A stretch of 64,000 bases of DNA from Mycolicibacterium xanthum (GCF_019710635.1 NZ_JAIFZS010000011.1:124001-188000), one strand, 5' to 3'; numbered from the stretch's first letter, positions 1 through 8,891 are shown. Notes: generated from the letters alone by a model not told the origin. Made by a program: numbers and translations.

Positions 1-446
1 GTCCACACCTTCTGTCCATTGACCACCCAGCTCTCGCCGTCGCGGACCGCCGACGTGGAAAGGCCGGCGAGGTCGGATCCGGCGCCGGGCTCCGAGAACA
101 GCTGACACCAGATGTCCTCGGTGGTCGCCAGCGGCCGCAGCAGCTGTCGGCGGACCTCGTCTGACTGGGCGTGCTCGCGCACGGTCGGCGCGGCCATGCC
201 GTAGCCCATCGGGTTGAGCGCCAACGGGACCGGACCGCCGGCGCCCTGCAGGATTCGGTCCGCGACCGCCTGCAGTCCACGTGAGACTCCCAGCCCACCG
301 AAGCCCTCGGGAAAGTGAACCCAGGACAATCCCGCGTCGAAGCAGGCTCCGAGGAACTCGGGAATCGGGACCGAGTGCGGATCGTGATCCGCCACCACCC
401 GGTTGGCGGCGTCGACTACCCGGTCGGCATCGGCTGCAGTGCCCAT
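1..446 (-). CDS. acyl-CoA dehydrogenase, N-terminal part (runs off the window)
   Basis: Read on the minus strand from an ATG at 446, the frame stays open to the window edge (148 codons visible). The visible protein has the acyl-CoA dehydrogenase N-terminal helical domain followed by the mid-domain flavin-binding stretch WCQLFSEPGAGSDLAGLS and a second signature ending GQKVWT, which closely match the C-terminal half of the FadE6-like protein at 4564-6756. It should oxidise an acyl-CoA to the 2-enoyl-CoA with FAD; the substrate cannot be told. The start is supported by a TAGGGT -10 box 6 nt upstream, suggesting a leaderless transcript. The C-terminal catalytic domain lies outside the window. 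Confidence 0.9.
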   Translation of the reverse strand, partial: MGTAADADRVVDAANRVVADHDPHSVPIPEFLGACFDAGLSWVHFPEGFGGLGVSRGLQAVADRILQGAGGPVPLALNPMGYGMAAPTVREHAQSDEVRRQLLRPLATTEDIWCQLFSEPGAGSDLAGLSTSAVRDGESWVVNGQKVW

Positions 447-452
447 ACGAGC

Positions 453-458
453 ACCCTA
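453..458 (-). promoter_or_regulatory. -10 box, leaderless promoter of acyl-CoA dehydrogenase
   Basis: TAGGGT on the minus strand fits TANNNT and ends exactly 6 nt before the ATG at 446, so transcription should start at or next to the start codon. No Shine-Dalgarno sequence is present. Confidence 0.5.
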
Positions 459-571
459 GCCAGTGCGCCGGAGATCAGTGTGCAGTCAGCGCGAGGCGCT
501 CGGGATGGGACTTGTGACGACGTTGAAGGAGGAACCGGAGCCACCGGACATCGAGTAACACAGTGATCCTT

Positions 572-979
572 TTACGCGGTCTTGGTCAGCAGGGGAAGCA
601 GTTGGCGCCGGGCGACCATCGCGTCGGCGAAGTGGTTGAGCGCCTCGGGGATCGAGCCTGCCCCGGCGAACTCGATGCCACAGTCGCGCAGTGTCTGCTC
701 GACTGCGCGGCTCGCGATCAGCGACCACTCCACACCCGCGGAGGCGCAGACATCGTCGACGGCGAACAGCAGCGAGACGGCGTCGGCGCCGAAGGACGTG
801 ACTCCACTCAGATCGAGGATGAAGGGCTTCTCGGCGAGGATGAAGCGTTCGGTGTATTGACGGGCACGCTCGGCATTGTCACTGTCGAGCCGGCCGCTGA
901 TCGTCACCACGGTGGCGAGTTGGCGGCAGTGTGCGTGGATGCCTGCGCCGCCGCATTCGATCGTCGGATTGCCGTACAT
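572..979 (-). CDS. STAS-domain (anti-sigma factor antagonist-like) protein
   Basis: A 135-aa protein starting MYGNPTIECGG. The ATG at 979 is chosen over longer in-frame starts because a GGGAGGG ribosome site lies just upstream. The core (about residues 22-125) has the STAS pattern: TVVTISGRLDSDNAERA, then LDLSGVTSFGADAVSLL, then a C-terminal helix. Family members usually carry a phosphorylatable Ser in a DSxG turn; here the turn reads SFGADA and lacks that Ser, so regulation by a standard anti-sigma kinase is doubtful. It stands alone, with no RsbW-like kinase or sigma gene next to it. The family call is fairly secure; the partner is unknown. Confidence 0.75.
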   Translation of the reverse strand: MYGNPTIECGGAGIHAHCRQLATVVTISGRLDSDNAERARQYTERFILAEKPFILDLSGVTSFGADAVSLLFAVDDVCASAGVEWSLIASRAVEQTLRDCGIEFAGAGSIPEALNHFADAMVARRQLLPLLTKTA

Positions 980-1151
980 TGCCGCCCTCCCTCGATTCCG
1001 TTCTGACCCGGCCCGCCTCAGTGCCTGACAAGTGCCAAGGTAGTGAGGCAAGTTAAGGCCGTGGGGAGTAACTACTAATACTTCGCTAAGAAGTGTTTTC
1101 GGTGCGTCCAGCAAACTTGTCGGTAACTTGGTGCGCGGTCCTGTGGGCCGG

Positions 1152-2399
1152 TCAGTCCCGGCGCCACCGCTGCGAACCTGTGTAGTTCTCCCACGGGTTG
1201 TAGTCGGCCAGCAGTGGCTCCTGGGGCGGGCGCTCCTCCTCGGCGACGTGCTGGAGATTGATTCTGATCCGGTACCAGATCGAACTCGGTCCGCGCATCC
1301 CGTCCACCAGAATATCTGCGGGCTGCAGCTTTTCGGCCGCTCCCGGATGACTGTCCTGCCATTGCCGCAGTGCGGCCATCGCCTCGTCCCTGGTCTTGGT
1401 GCGCGCGATCTCGATCAGCGGCATCGCCGAAATCCGGGTGCCAGTGCGGCCGTCGGCGGGGCGGCGCGCGCCCCTGGGCGCCTTCTCCGCAGGGCCGAGC
1501 CGGTCGGCGAGGGCGAGCAGCGAATCGAGGTCACCCGGGGTGTCGTCGATGCCCTCCCACGGGTCGCCGACCTCCTCGACCCGTCGTGGAACGGTCGCGA
1601 CGGTGAACTCCTCGGGCCGGCAGCCGGCGACCTCAGCCCAGAACAGCGGTGTGGAGACCCTCGCGTCGGGCGTGGCGCGCACCGAGTACGCCGACGCCAC
1701 GGTGCGGTCCTTGGCGTTCTGGTTGAAGTCGACGAAGACGCCGTGGCGCTCCTCCTTCCACCACCTCGCGGTGGCCGACTCCGGCGCCCTGCGCTCGACC
1801 TCGCGTGCCACCGCCTCGGCCGCCGTCCGGACCGACCGAAACGGCCAGCGCCGGTGTATGCGGGCGTAGATGTGGAAGCCCCGCGACCCGGAGGTCTTCG
1901 GCCAGGCCACCAGCCCGTGGTCCTCGAGCACCTCGCGCGCGACGAGGGCGACGTCGAGGATCTGGCGCCAGCCGACGCCGGGCATGGGATCCAGATCGAC
2001 GCGAAGCTCGTCGGGGTGGTCGAGATCGTCGGCGCGCACCGGGTGCGGATTGAGGTCCACACACCCCAGGTTCACCGCCCAGATCAGGCCCGCCGCATCG
2101 TGCAGCACCGCTTCTTTCGCCGAGGTGCCCGACGCGTACTTCAGCTCGGCGACCGTCACGAAATCCGGGCGCTTGTCCGGCGCCCGCTTCTGGAAGATCG
2201 CCTCCTGCCCGATGCCCTTGACGAAGCGTTTCAGGATCATCGGCCGGTCGGCGACCCCGCGCAGTGCTCCGTCGGCCACCGCGGCGTAGTACCGCATCAG
2301 ATCCAGCTTGGTCAGGCCGATGTCACCGAACACCACCTTGTCCGGGTTGGTGATGCGCACCTGCTGTCCGCCGATCTCCAGATGGTCGGGAGCGGCCAT
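1152..2399 (-). CDS. LigD polymerase-domain-like primase/polymerase (PolD type)
   Basis: A 415-aa stand-alone relative of the LigD POL domain (archaeo-eukaryotic primase fold). It shows the family motifs ILKRFVKGI near residue 56, the metal-binding pair in RVDLDPMPG (DLD at 135-137) and SGSRGFHIY further on. Members of this family add ribo- or deoxyribonucleotides to DNA ends or gaps. By recall it corresponds to M. tuberculosis Rv0269c and to PolD proteins of M. smegmatis, and its divergent neighbour fadD2 is conserved in that setting. The start MAAPDHLEIGG is set by a TACGAT -10 box 6 nt upstream; the longer open frame would run into fadD2. There is no ligase or nuclease domain, so it is not a complete LigD. 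Confidence 0.9.
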   Translation of the reverse strand: MAAPDHLEIGGQQVRITNPDKVVFGDIGLTKLDLMRYYAAVADGALRGVADRPMILKRFVKGIGQEAIFQKRAPDKRPDFVTVAELKYASGTSAKEAVLHDAAGLIWAVNLGCVDLNPHPVRADDLDHPDELRVDLDPMPGVGWRQILDVALVAREVLEDHGLVAWPKTSGSRGFHIYARIHRRWPFRSVRTAAEAVAREVERRAPESATARWWKEERHGVFVDFNQNAKDRTVASAYSVRATPDARVSTPLFWAEVAGCRPEEFTVATVPRRVEEVGDPWEGIDDTPGDLDSLLALADRLGPAEKAPRGARRPADGRTGTRISAMPLIEIARTKTRDEAMAALRQWQDSHPGAAEKLQPADILVDGMRGPSSIWYRIRINLQHVAEEERPPQEPLLADYNPWENYTGSQRWRRD

Positions 2400-2405
2400 G
2401 TCCTC

Positions 2406-2411
2406 ATCGTA
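2406..2411 (-). promoter_or_regulatory. -10 box of the PolD-like gene (leaderless)
   Basis: TACGAT on the minus strand, 6 nt before the ATG at 2399. A GAGGA also lies in the gap, so some leadered translation cannot be excluded. Confidence 0.45.
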
Positions 2412-2442
2412 GGTTCTTCGCAGAAGTGAGAGCCACGTCACA

Positions 2443-2448
2443 TATTGT
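2443..2448 (+). promoter_or_regulatory. -10 box of fadD2 (leaderless)
   Basis: TATTGT, 6 nt before the fadD2 ATG at 2455, with no Shine-Dalgarno sequence. It sits in the 55-bp divergent spacer and faces away from the PolD promoter. Confidence 0.5.
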
Positions 2449-2454
2449 TGGCCC

Positions 2455-4185
2455 ATGTCCAAGCTCACCGAACTTCCGTTGTTGGCGGTCACGAAGGCGC
2501 AGCAGACCTTGGGTAAGGCCGCCGGAAAGTACTGGGAGCGTGGTTCAGCCGAGCTGCACTACGCCCGCAAGATGTTCGAGGCAGGTGCGCTCAAGTTGGA
2601 GCCGCCACAGGACATCGCCGCGTTCGTCGCCGATATGCGCCGGTGGGGCGAGATCGGGATGATCTCGGCGCTCAACGCCCGGCGGTACCCCGACTTCCTC
2701 GCGGTCATCGACGACGACGGCGAGATGACCTTCAAGCAGCTCGACGACGCCGCCAACGCCACCGCCAACGGTCTGCTGGCCAAGGGAGTCAAGGGCGGTG
2801 ACGGGGTGGCCGTGCTGGCCCGCAACCACCGGTGGTTCCTGGTCGCGATCTTCGGCGCCGCCAAGGTCGGGGCCCGCATCATCCTGCTCAACAGCGAGTT
2901 CTCCAGCCCGCAGATCAAGGAGGTCTCCGAGCGGGAGGGCGCCAAGATCATCATCTACGACGACGAGTACACCGTCGCCGTCACGCAGGCCGACCCGGAA
3001 CTCGGGAAGTTGCGGGCACTGGGCATCAACCCCGACCGTGCCGAATTGTCGGCTGTCGCCGACGGCGAAGAAGCGTCAGGCAGCACCGACGAAACCCTCG
3101 AGCAGCTGATCGCCCGCACCAACGCAACGCCTCCGCCCAGGGCGGGCAAGCACTCGTCGATCATCATCCTGACCAGCGGGACGACCGGTACCCCCAAGGG
3201 CGCCAACCGCAGCGCCCCGCCCTCGCTGGCCCCGATCGGGGGTGTGCTGTCCTCGGTACCGTTCAAGGCCAACGAGGTGACCTCGCTGCCCGCGCCGATG
3301 TTCCACGCGCTGGGTTTCCTGCACGCCACGATCGCGATGATGCTCGGCTCGACGTTGGTGCTGCGCCGGCGGTTCAAGCCGGCCACCGTGCTCGCCGACA
3401 TCGAGAAGCACAGGGCCACCGCGATCGTGGTGGTGCCGGTGATGTTGTCCCGGATGCTCGACGAGCTGGACAAGACCACCCCGAAGCCGGATCTGTCGTC
3501 GCTGCGCATCGTGTTCGTGTCGGGGTCGCAACTGGGCGCCGAACTGGCCACCAGGGCCATGAGGGAGCTCGGCCCGGTCATCTACAACCTGTACGGGTCC
3601 ACCGAGGTTGCCTTCGCGACCATCGCTGGGCCCCAGCATCTTTCGATCAACCCGGCGACGGTCGGGCCGGTCGTCAAGGGCATGAAGGTGCGGATCCTCG
3701 ACGACAACGGCAACGACGTGCCGCGCGGCGATGTCGGCCGGATCTTCGTCGGCAACTTCTTCCCGTTCGAGGGTTACACCGGTGGCGGCGGTAAGCAGAT
3801 CATCGACGGGTTGCTGTCCTCGGGTGACGTCGGCTACTTCGACGACAACGGCCTGCTCTATGTCAGCGGCCGCGACGACGAGATGATCGTCTCCGGTGGG
3901 GAGAACGTCTTCCCGGCCGAGGTCGAGGACCTCGTCAGCGGGCATCCCGAGGTCGTCGAGGCCACTGCGCTCGGTGTGGAGGACGAGGACTGGGGCGCGC
4001 GGTTGCGGTGCTTCGTGGTCAAGGCCGAGGGCGCCACGATCGACGAAGAGGCCATCAAGACCTACGTGAAGGAGAACCTGGCCCGCTACAAAGTGCCGCG
4101 CGAGGTGATCTTCCTCGACGAGCTGCCGCGCAACCCCACCGGCAAGGTCCTGAAACGTGAACTGCGGGAGATGAAGATCGACTGA
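2455..4185 (+). CDS. fadD2: fatty-acid-CoA ligase FadD2-like
   Basis: A 576-aa adenylate-forming enzyme that should activate fatty acids to acyl-CoA through an acyl-adenylate. Visible motifs are the AMP P-loop ILTSGTTGTPKGANRS (around residue 240), YNLYGSTEVAFA, the hinge region SGRDDEMIVSGGENVFPAEVE and the catalytic-lysine tail NPTGKVLKREL near the C-terminus. The length fits FadD proteins. Its place between a divergent PolD-like gene and a convergent fadE6 matches, by recall, M. tuberculosis fadD2 (Rv0270). The ATG at 2455 sits 6 nt after a -10 box. Chain-length specificity cannot be read from the sequence. Confidence 0.93.
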   Translation: MSKLTELPLLAVTKAQQTLGKAAGKYWERGSAELHYARKMFEAGALKLEPPQDIAAFVADMRRWGEIGMISALNARRYPDFLAVIDDDGEMTFKQLDDAANATANGLLAKGVKGGDGVAVLARNHRWFLVAIFGAAKVGARIILLNSEFSSPQIKEVSEREGAKIIIYDDEYTVAVTQADPELGKLRALGINPDRAELSAVADGEEASGSTDETLEQLIARTNATPPPRAGKHSSIIILTSGTTGTPKGANRSAPPSLAPIGGVLSSVPFKANEVTSLPAPMFHALGFLHATIAMMLGSTLVLRRRFKPATVLADIEKHRATAIVVVPVMLSRMLDELDKTTPKPDLSSLRIVFVSGSQLGAELATRAMRELGPVIYNLYGSTEVAFATIAGPQHLSINPATVGPVVKGMKVRILDDNGNDVPRGDVGRIFVGNFFPFEGYTGGGGKQIIDGLLSSGDVGYFDDNGLLYVSGRDDEMIVSGGENVFPAEVEDLVSGHPEVVEATALGVEDEDWGARLRCFVVKAEGATIDEEAIKTYVKENLARYKVPREVIFLDELPRNPTGKVLKRELREMKID

Positions 4186-4202
4186 CCGAGCCCAGCCCTG
4201 GG

Positions 4203-4523
4203 CTACCCCGACATTACGGCCGATCCCGGAACCGACAGCGTCACCAGCATCAGCAGCAGCAGGAACCAGCCGGCACCCTGCCAGGCAACCCAGCCGCGCT
4301 CGGCCTTCCACTCGCGGTAGGTGCGGATGAACGCGCCGACGCCGCCGACGAGCAGGAACGTCGGCACCAGCGCGGCCGCGTACACCGAATCCCGCGGCCC
4401 GAAGGCATAGAACGCGAACGCCACCGCGGCCAGCGCGACGACGGTGAGGGTGTAGAGGAGCGCCGCCCGCAGGTCGGGCGGTCTGCTGAACCGCTTCTCG
4501 GCGTAGGTTCGGTCGTCGGTCAT
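4203..4523 (-). CDS. small integral membrane protein
   Basis: About 106 aa from the ATG at 4523 (MTDDRTYAEKRF); an alternative ATG at 4562 would add 13 residues and neither start has a clear ribosome site. Three hydrophobic segments are visible: ALLYTLTVVALAAVAFAFYAF, YAAALVPTFLLVGGVGAFI and GWFLLLLMLVTLSV. A basic loop (RTYREWKAERG) lies between the second and third, giving a three-helix topology. It lies just downstream of fadE6 on the same strand (stop codon of fadE6 at 4564) and is probably cotranscribed. No function is recognised; a membrane partner of the neighbouring fatty-acid enzymes is only a guess. Confidence 0.7.
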   Translation of the reverse strand: MTDDRTYAEKRFSRPPDLRAALLYTLTVVALAAVAFAFYAFGPRDSVYAAALVPTFLLVGGVGAFIRTYREWKAERGWVAWQGAGWFLLLLMLVTLSVPGSAVMSG

Positions 4524-4563
4524 CAGTTCTGGGTTCCCGGTATCGCCGCCGGTGAACCCCATT

Positions 4564-6756
4564 CTACGGATCGCGGGGCAGCCCGAGCAGACGCTCGGCG
4601 ATGATGTTCAGCTGCACTTCGGAGGTGCCGCCGTAGATCGTGGTGGCCCGGCTGGCCAGCAGGTACTCCGCCCACCGGCCGGTGGCCTGCTCCGGATCGC
4701 CGATGACGGCGTCGGTGCCGAACGAAGCGACCGCGAACTCCGCATAGCCCTGCCCGGTGCGCATCGACAGCAGCTTGGAGATCGCCGCGGCCGGCATCGG
4801 ATCCCCGCCGGCCAGCGTCAGCAGCGTGGAGCGCATGTTGAGCACCTTGGCGGCATGGCCCTCGGCGATCAACACCCCGGCATGGTTCTGCTCGATCTGG
4901 TCGAAGTGGCCCTCGGCCAGGAAGTCGACGAACTTGTCCAGACTGGGCAGGAACGGCGGCTCGCTGCTGCCGATGGACACCCGCTCGTTGGTCAGCGTGT
5001 TGCGGCTGACCTCCCAGCCCCGGTTGACCTCACCGAGCACCATCTCGTCGGGCACGAACACGTCGTCGATGAACACCGTGTTGAACATCGTGTTGCCGGT
5101 CAGTTCGCGCAGCGGCTTGACCTCGACGCCCTGGCTGCGCATGTCGAGCAGGAAGTAGGTGATGCCATTGTGTTTCGGAGCGTTCGGGTCCGTTCTCGCC
5201 AGCAGCGCGCCCCATTCGGAGTACTGGGCACCGGTGGTCCAGATCTTCTGCCCGGTGATCCGCCAGCCGCCGTCGACCTTGGTGGCCTTGGTGGACAGGC
5301 TGGCCAGGTCGGAGCCCGCCCCGGGCTCGGAGAACAGCTGGCACCAGATCATCTCGCCACGGAAGGTCGGTGGCAGGAAGCGTTCCTTCTGCTCGTCGGT
5401 GCCGAATGCGACGATCGACGGGATGATCCAGGCGGCGATGCCCATGGCCGGGCGGCGCACCTTCCCGCCGGCGAACTCCTGGGCGATGAGGATCTGCTCG
5501 ACTGGGTTGGCCGCCCGCCCCCACGGCGCCGGCAGGTGCGGCTGCACCCAACCGCCCTCGGCGATCGCGGCGTTGCGCTCCTCGCGCGGAATCGCTTTCA
5601 GCGCAGCCACTTCGGCGCGGATCTCGGAGCGCAGCTGCTCGGTCTCGGGGTCCAGGTCGATGTCGAGCGTGCGCATCCCCCTGGTGGTGGCGATGTCGAC
5701 CACGTGCTGCGGGTAGTCGGCGGCCCTGCCGAAGCACGCCACCAGCATCAGCGCGCGCCGGTAGTACACGTTGGTGTCGTGCTCCCAGGTGAACCCGATG
5801 CCGCCGTGCACCTGGATGCAGTCCTGGGTGCAGTGCTGCGCCGCGGCGGGCGCCAGCGTGGCGGCCACCGCCGCGGCGAACTCGAACGCCGACTCGCCCA
5901 CCGTGCCCGCACGCTCCTCGTCGATCGCGCGGGCCGCGTCCCAGACCGCGGCGGTGGCACGCTCGGTCTCGGCGATCATGCCCGCGCACTTGTGCTTGAT
6001 GGCCTGGAACTGGCCGATCGGGCGGCCGAACTGCTCGCGGATCTTGGCGTAGGCCGCCGCGGTGTCGGTGGCCCAGCGCGCCACCCCGATCGCCTCGGCG
6101 GACAGCAGCGTGGACATCAGGGCCCTGGCCAGGCCGCGGCTGAGGTTGCCCAGCACGCGGTCGTCACCGACCTCGACGGCGTTGGCCCGCACGTGGGCCA
6201 CCGGGCGCAACGGGTCCACGCTGGCCACCGGCTCGATCTCCAGCGTGTCGGCGTCGAGGATCACCCACTCCTCGCCCGACTCGATGGCGACCGGAAGCAC
6301 CAGGATCGACGCCTGCGCCGCGGCGGGCACCGCGCGGACCTCTCCGCGGATGATCAGCACGTCGCCGTGGCGGGTCGCGGTCAGCCCCGAGTCGATCGCG
6401 TACGCGGCGATGACCTCACCGGAGGCCAGCCCGCCGAGCACGGCGGCATCGGGGTCGTCGGCCGAGATCAGTGCGCTGGCGATGGCCGACGGGACGAACG
6501 GGCCGGGGACCGCGCCGTAACCGAACTCGGCCAGCACGATGGCCAACTCGAGGATGCCGAAGCCCTGCCCCCCGACGGACTCGGCCAGGTGCACGCCCGG
6601 TAGGCCCTGATCGGCGGCGGCCCTCCAGTACGGCGGCGGGTTGGGGACCGGGTTCTCCAGTGCCTCGTGCAGGACCTCCGACGGCGCGACGCGCGCGACC
6701 AGGGATCGCACCGAATCGGCCAGGTGGTTGTGCTCTTCAGTGATCGCGATGGGCAT
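4564..6756 (-). CDS. fadE6: two-domain acyl-CoA dehydrogenase FadE6-like
   Basis: A 730-aa protein made of two acyl-CoA dehydrogenase halves. Residues about 1-330 carry an ACAD fold ending with CIQVHGGIGFTWEHD; about 360-730 carry the second, with WCQLFSEPGAGSDLASLST, ITGQKIWTTGAQYSEWG and a C-terminal YGGTSEVQLNIIAERLLGLP. Double-length FadEs of this kind are typical of mycobacteria, and the size equals my recollection of Rv0271c. It probably oxidises an acyl-CoA with FAD, perhaps with one half structural. The ATG at 6756 has a GGAGGGG ribosome site. A palindromic AACCGGTT lies just upstream. Confidence 0.93.
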   Translation of the reverse strand: MPIAITEEHNHLADSVRSLVARVAPSEVLHEALENPVPNPPPYWRAAADQGLPGVHLAESVGGQGFGILELAIVLAEFGYGAVPGPFVPSAIASALISADDPDAAVLGGLASGEVIAAYAIDSGLTATRHGDVLIIRGEVRAVPAAAQASILVLPVAIESGEEWVILDADTLEIEPVASVDPLRPVAHVRANAVEVGDDRVLGNLSRGLARALMSTLLSAEAIGVARWATDTAAAYAKIREQFGRPIGQFQAIKHKCAGMIAETERATAAVWDAARAIDEERAGTVGESAFEFAAAVAATLAPAAAQHCTQDCIQVHGGIGFTWEHDTNVYYRRALMLVACFGRAADYPQHVVDIATTRGMRTLDIDLDPETEQLRSEIRAEVAALKAIPREERNAAIAEGGWVQPHLPAPWGRAANPVEQILIAQEFAGGKVRRPAMGIAAWIIPSIVAFGTDEQKERFLPPTFRGEMIWCQLFSEPGAGSDLASLSTKATKVDGGWRITGQKIWTTGAQYSEWGALLARTDPNAPKHNGITYFLLDMRSQGVEVKPLRELTGNTMFNTVFIDDVFVPDEMVLGEVNRGWEVSRNTLTNERVSIGSSEPPFLPSLDKFVDFLAEGHFDQIEQNHAGVLIAEGHAAKVLNMRSTLLTLAGGDPMPAAAISKLLSMRTGQGYAEFAVASFGTDAVIGDPEQATGRWAEYLLASRATTIYGGTSEVQLNIIAERLLGLPRDP

Positions 6757-6780
6757 CGCTGCACCCCTCCGTCGGGCTGG

Positions 6781-6792
6781 CTAACCGGTTGG
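6781..6792. promoter_or_regulatory. candidate operator upstream of fadE6
   Basis: CTAACCGGTTGG contains the 8-bp palindrome AACCGGTT at 6783-6790, about 26 nt upstream of the fadE6 start. Position and symmetry suit a TetR-type repressor of fatty-acid genes; a TetR gene lies 3 kb away (9695-10315). It does not meet the full KstR consensus. Confidence 0.3.
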
Positions 6793-6804
6793 TTGGGGCC
6801 GACA

Positions 6805-7761
6805 TTACTCCCGCGTCCGGTTCACCACGTTGGCCAGGTCCCGCCCGTCCCGCAGCCGCTCGCAGTTGTCCACCGCGACCTCCAGATAGCGCCGCATGGT
6901 ATCGGCGGTGTACCAGGTGACGTGCGGGGTGAGCACCACGTTGTCGAGGTGTAACAAAGGGTTGTCCGCCGGTACCGGCTCGACCGCGAAGACGTCCAGT
7001 CCGGCGGCCGCCAGGTGCCCGGAGCGCAACGCGTCGACCAGTGCGGCCTCGTCGACGATCGGGCCGCGCGAGGTGTTCACCAGCACCGCGCCGGGTTTCA
7101 TCGCGGCCAGGGCGTCGCGGCTCAGCATCCCGGTGCTGGCAGCGGTGAGCGGCAGGTGCAGCGACACGATGTCGCACGCGGCCAGCAGGTCGGGCAGCGT
7201 GCGCCAGCGGGGGTCGCCGTCGTCGGCGGTGCTGGTGTGCACGACTCGCTCGGGTGGCGTGCCCATCGCGACCACGATTCGTTCGACCCGTTTGGCGATG
7301 TTGCCGTAACCGATCAAACCGACGGTGCAGCCACCGATGTCGCGGACCGTCTCGCCCAGCGTCGGGTCGGACGGCCAGCCGGCACCCGCACGGGTGACCC
7401 GGTCGAGGTGCGGCAGCCGGCGCAGTGCGGCGAGCATCAGCAGCACGGTCCCCTCGGCCACCGACGGCGCGTTCGCACCGGGCATGTTGGCCACCGCGAT
7501 ACCGCGGGCGGTCGCGGTGTCGACGTCGATGGTGTTCACCCCGGCCCCGAGCTTGTGCACCAGCCGCAGCCGGGTGGCCGCGGTGAGGTCGTCGCCGGTG
7601 ATCGGCCGCAGCACGTGCCAGATCACCTCGGCCTCGGGAAGCTCCCGGTAGAACGTCGCGTCGTCGTTCTCGGTGCAGTACCGGATGTCCAGCCAATCGA
7701 TATGTGGCGAAAGGAATTCCGTGACCTTGGCACCCGGGGTGAAGTGGGCGAGAACTCTCAC
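6805..7761 (-). CDS. D-isomer-specific 2-hydroxyacid dehydrogenase
   Basis: A 318-aa NAD(P)-dependent dehydrogenase interconverting a 2-hydroxy acid and a 2-oxo acid. The nucleotide-binding fold starts at CTVGLIGYGNIAKRV. The three catalytic positions of the family are all visible: Arg in NTSRGPIVDE, Glu in DVFAVEPVPADNPLL and His in LTPHVTWYT. The start is the GTG at 7761, which overlaps the stop of the upstream hydrolase gene as GTGA; longer open frames upstream are shadows. The 4-bp overlap implies translational coupling with the hydrolase. The substrate is unknown; the context suggests organic- or fatty-acid metabolism. Confidence 0.88.
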   Translation of the reverse strand: MRVLAHFTPGAKVTEFLSPHIDWLDIRYCTENDDATFYRELPEAEVIWHVLRPITGDDLTAATRLRLVHKLGAGVNTIDVDTATARGIAVANMPGANAPSVAEGTVLLMLAALRRLPHLDRVTRAGAGWPSDPTLGETVRDIGGCTVGLIGYGNIAKRVERIVVAMGTPPERVVHTSTADDGDPRWRTLPDLLAACDIVSLHLPLTAASTGMLSRDALAAMKPGAVLVNTSRGPIVDEAALVDALRSGHLAAAGLDVFAVEPVPADNPLLHLDNVVLTPHVTWYTADTMRRYLEVAVDNCERLRDGRDLANVVNRTRE

Positions 7762-8891
7762 CAGCGCCGGGCGATCCACTTGGCGATGGTATCGGCCTTC
7801 TCGGTGCGGGCCCCGGGTGTGGTGAAGTAGTGGTCGGTGTCGATCGAGCACTGGGACTTGTCGGCACTGGCCAGCGCGTCGTGGATGCGTTGCGCGTCGG
7901 ACGGGAAGACGCCGGTGTCCTGCTCGGCGTTGATGACCAGCGCGGGACACGTGATGCGGGCCAAATGCGGCTCGGCCCGGGTCTGTGCATGCCGCAGGCT
8001 CCACATCCCGATCCAGTTGCGCAGCGTGCACGCCGCGGCGATCCCGTGGGTGGACCGATTGGCCTTCTCCGGTACCCCGGCGTAACACATGTTGGCGGGC
8101 CGCCGGGTGGGCTCCAGGGTGGGGTCGACCATCCTCGGATCGGCCCAGGTGCGCATCACGGTGAAGGGGCGGTCGGTGAAGCCCGCGGCGCGCACCCGGG
8201 CGAGTTCGGCCTGCGCCCAGTCGGTGATGGCCTCGTTGCGGGCCACCTGCGCCGCGCGGTAGCGGCGCACGAATGCCTGGTCGTAGGGCGGGCCGTTGTC
8301 CCCGGCGAACAGTTCGAGCTCCAAATCGGTTGCTACCGGGTCGTTCTCGTCCACCACGGCGCCGTCCATCCACGCGGTCAGCACGTCGGGGCGCCCGGGG
8401 TGCGCCGCGGTGGCCACGTAGCCGTCGGCGGGCTGCAGGTCCGCGAGACCGGCAGCCGGCCGCATGCCCGGTAGCGGGGTGACGTGCGACTCCACGGCGT
8501 TGGCCTGATACGCGGCCATCAGCGATCCGCCACCCGAATTACCCAGCAGAAGAACGGTTTCGATGCCCTGCACGTCGCGCAGCCAGCGCACCCCGACACC
8601 GATGTCGACCAGCGCGTGGTCGAGCAGGAAGCTGCTCTCGAAGCCGCGGAACCGGGTGTTCCAGCCGAGAAACCCGACGCCGCGGGTGGCCATGTACTCG
8701 GCGAGATAGTGCTCGGAGAAATCGATCTGGTAGTGCGCGGCGATCATCGCCACCCGGGGCTTACGCCCGACGCCGCGATAGTAGAGGCCTTGACAGGGAT
8801 GCCCGCCCGAACCGGCCCGGTGCGCGGTGGTGGAGTCGAGTCCGACGAACTCCCTGGTCACCCCTGGCGTTGCCGATGGTGTTGGGGTCAT
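7758..8891 (-). CDS. alpha/beta hydrolase (Rv0272c-like)
   Basis: A 377-aa alpha/beta-hydrolase-fold protein starting MTPTPSATPGVTREFVG, with a GGGAGG ribosome site upstream. The nucleophile elbow is LLLGNSGGGSLMAAY (Ser in GNSGG); a late strand CPALVINAEQDTGVFPSDA supplies the likely acid, and DTDHYFTTPG the likely His. The length equals my recollection of M. tuberculosis Rv0272c, also in this gene order. It is translationally coupled to the 2-hydroxyacid dehydrogenase downstream. Divergent from it is the VOC gene, and the shared intergenic region holds a CRP-type site. The substrate is unknown. Confidence 0.85.
   Translation of the reverse strand: MTPTPSATPGVTREFVGLDSTTAHRAGSGGHPCQGLYYRGVGRKPRVAMIAAHYQIDFSEHYLAEYMATRGVGFLGWNTRFRGFESSFLLDHALVDIGVGVRWLRDVQGIETVLLLGNSGGGSLMAAYQANAVESHVTPLPGMRPAAGLADLQPADGYVATAAHPGRPDVLTAWMDGAVVDENDPVATDLELELFAGDNGPPYDQAFVRRYRAAQVARNEAITDWAQAELARVRAAGFTDRPFTVMRTWADPRMVDPTLEPTRRPANMCYAGVPEKANRSTHGIAAACTLRNWIGMWSLRHAQTRAEPHLARITCPALVINAEQDTGVFPSDAQRIHDALASADKSQCSIDTDHYFTTPGARTEKADTIAKWIARRW

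Noticed and set aside
2427..2444. GTGAGAGCCACGTCACA as a CRP site upstream of fadD2
   Set aside because: The half sites are 8 bases apart, not 6, so the helix phase is wrong.
4552..6603. 683-codon open frame on the plus strand
   Set aside because: It is antisense to the fadE6-like gene, with no domain and a His/Gly/Arg-rich composition typical of a GC-rich shadow frame.
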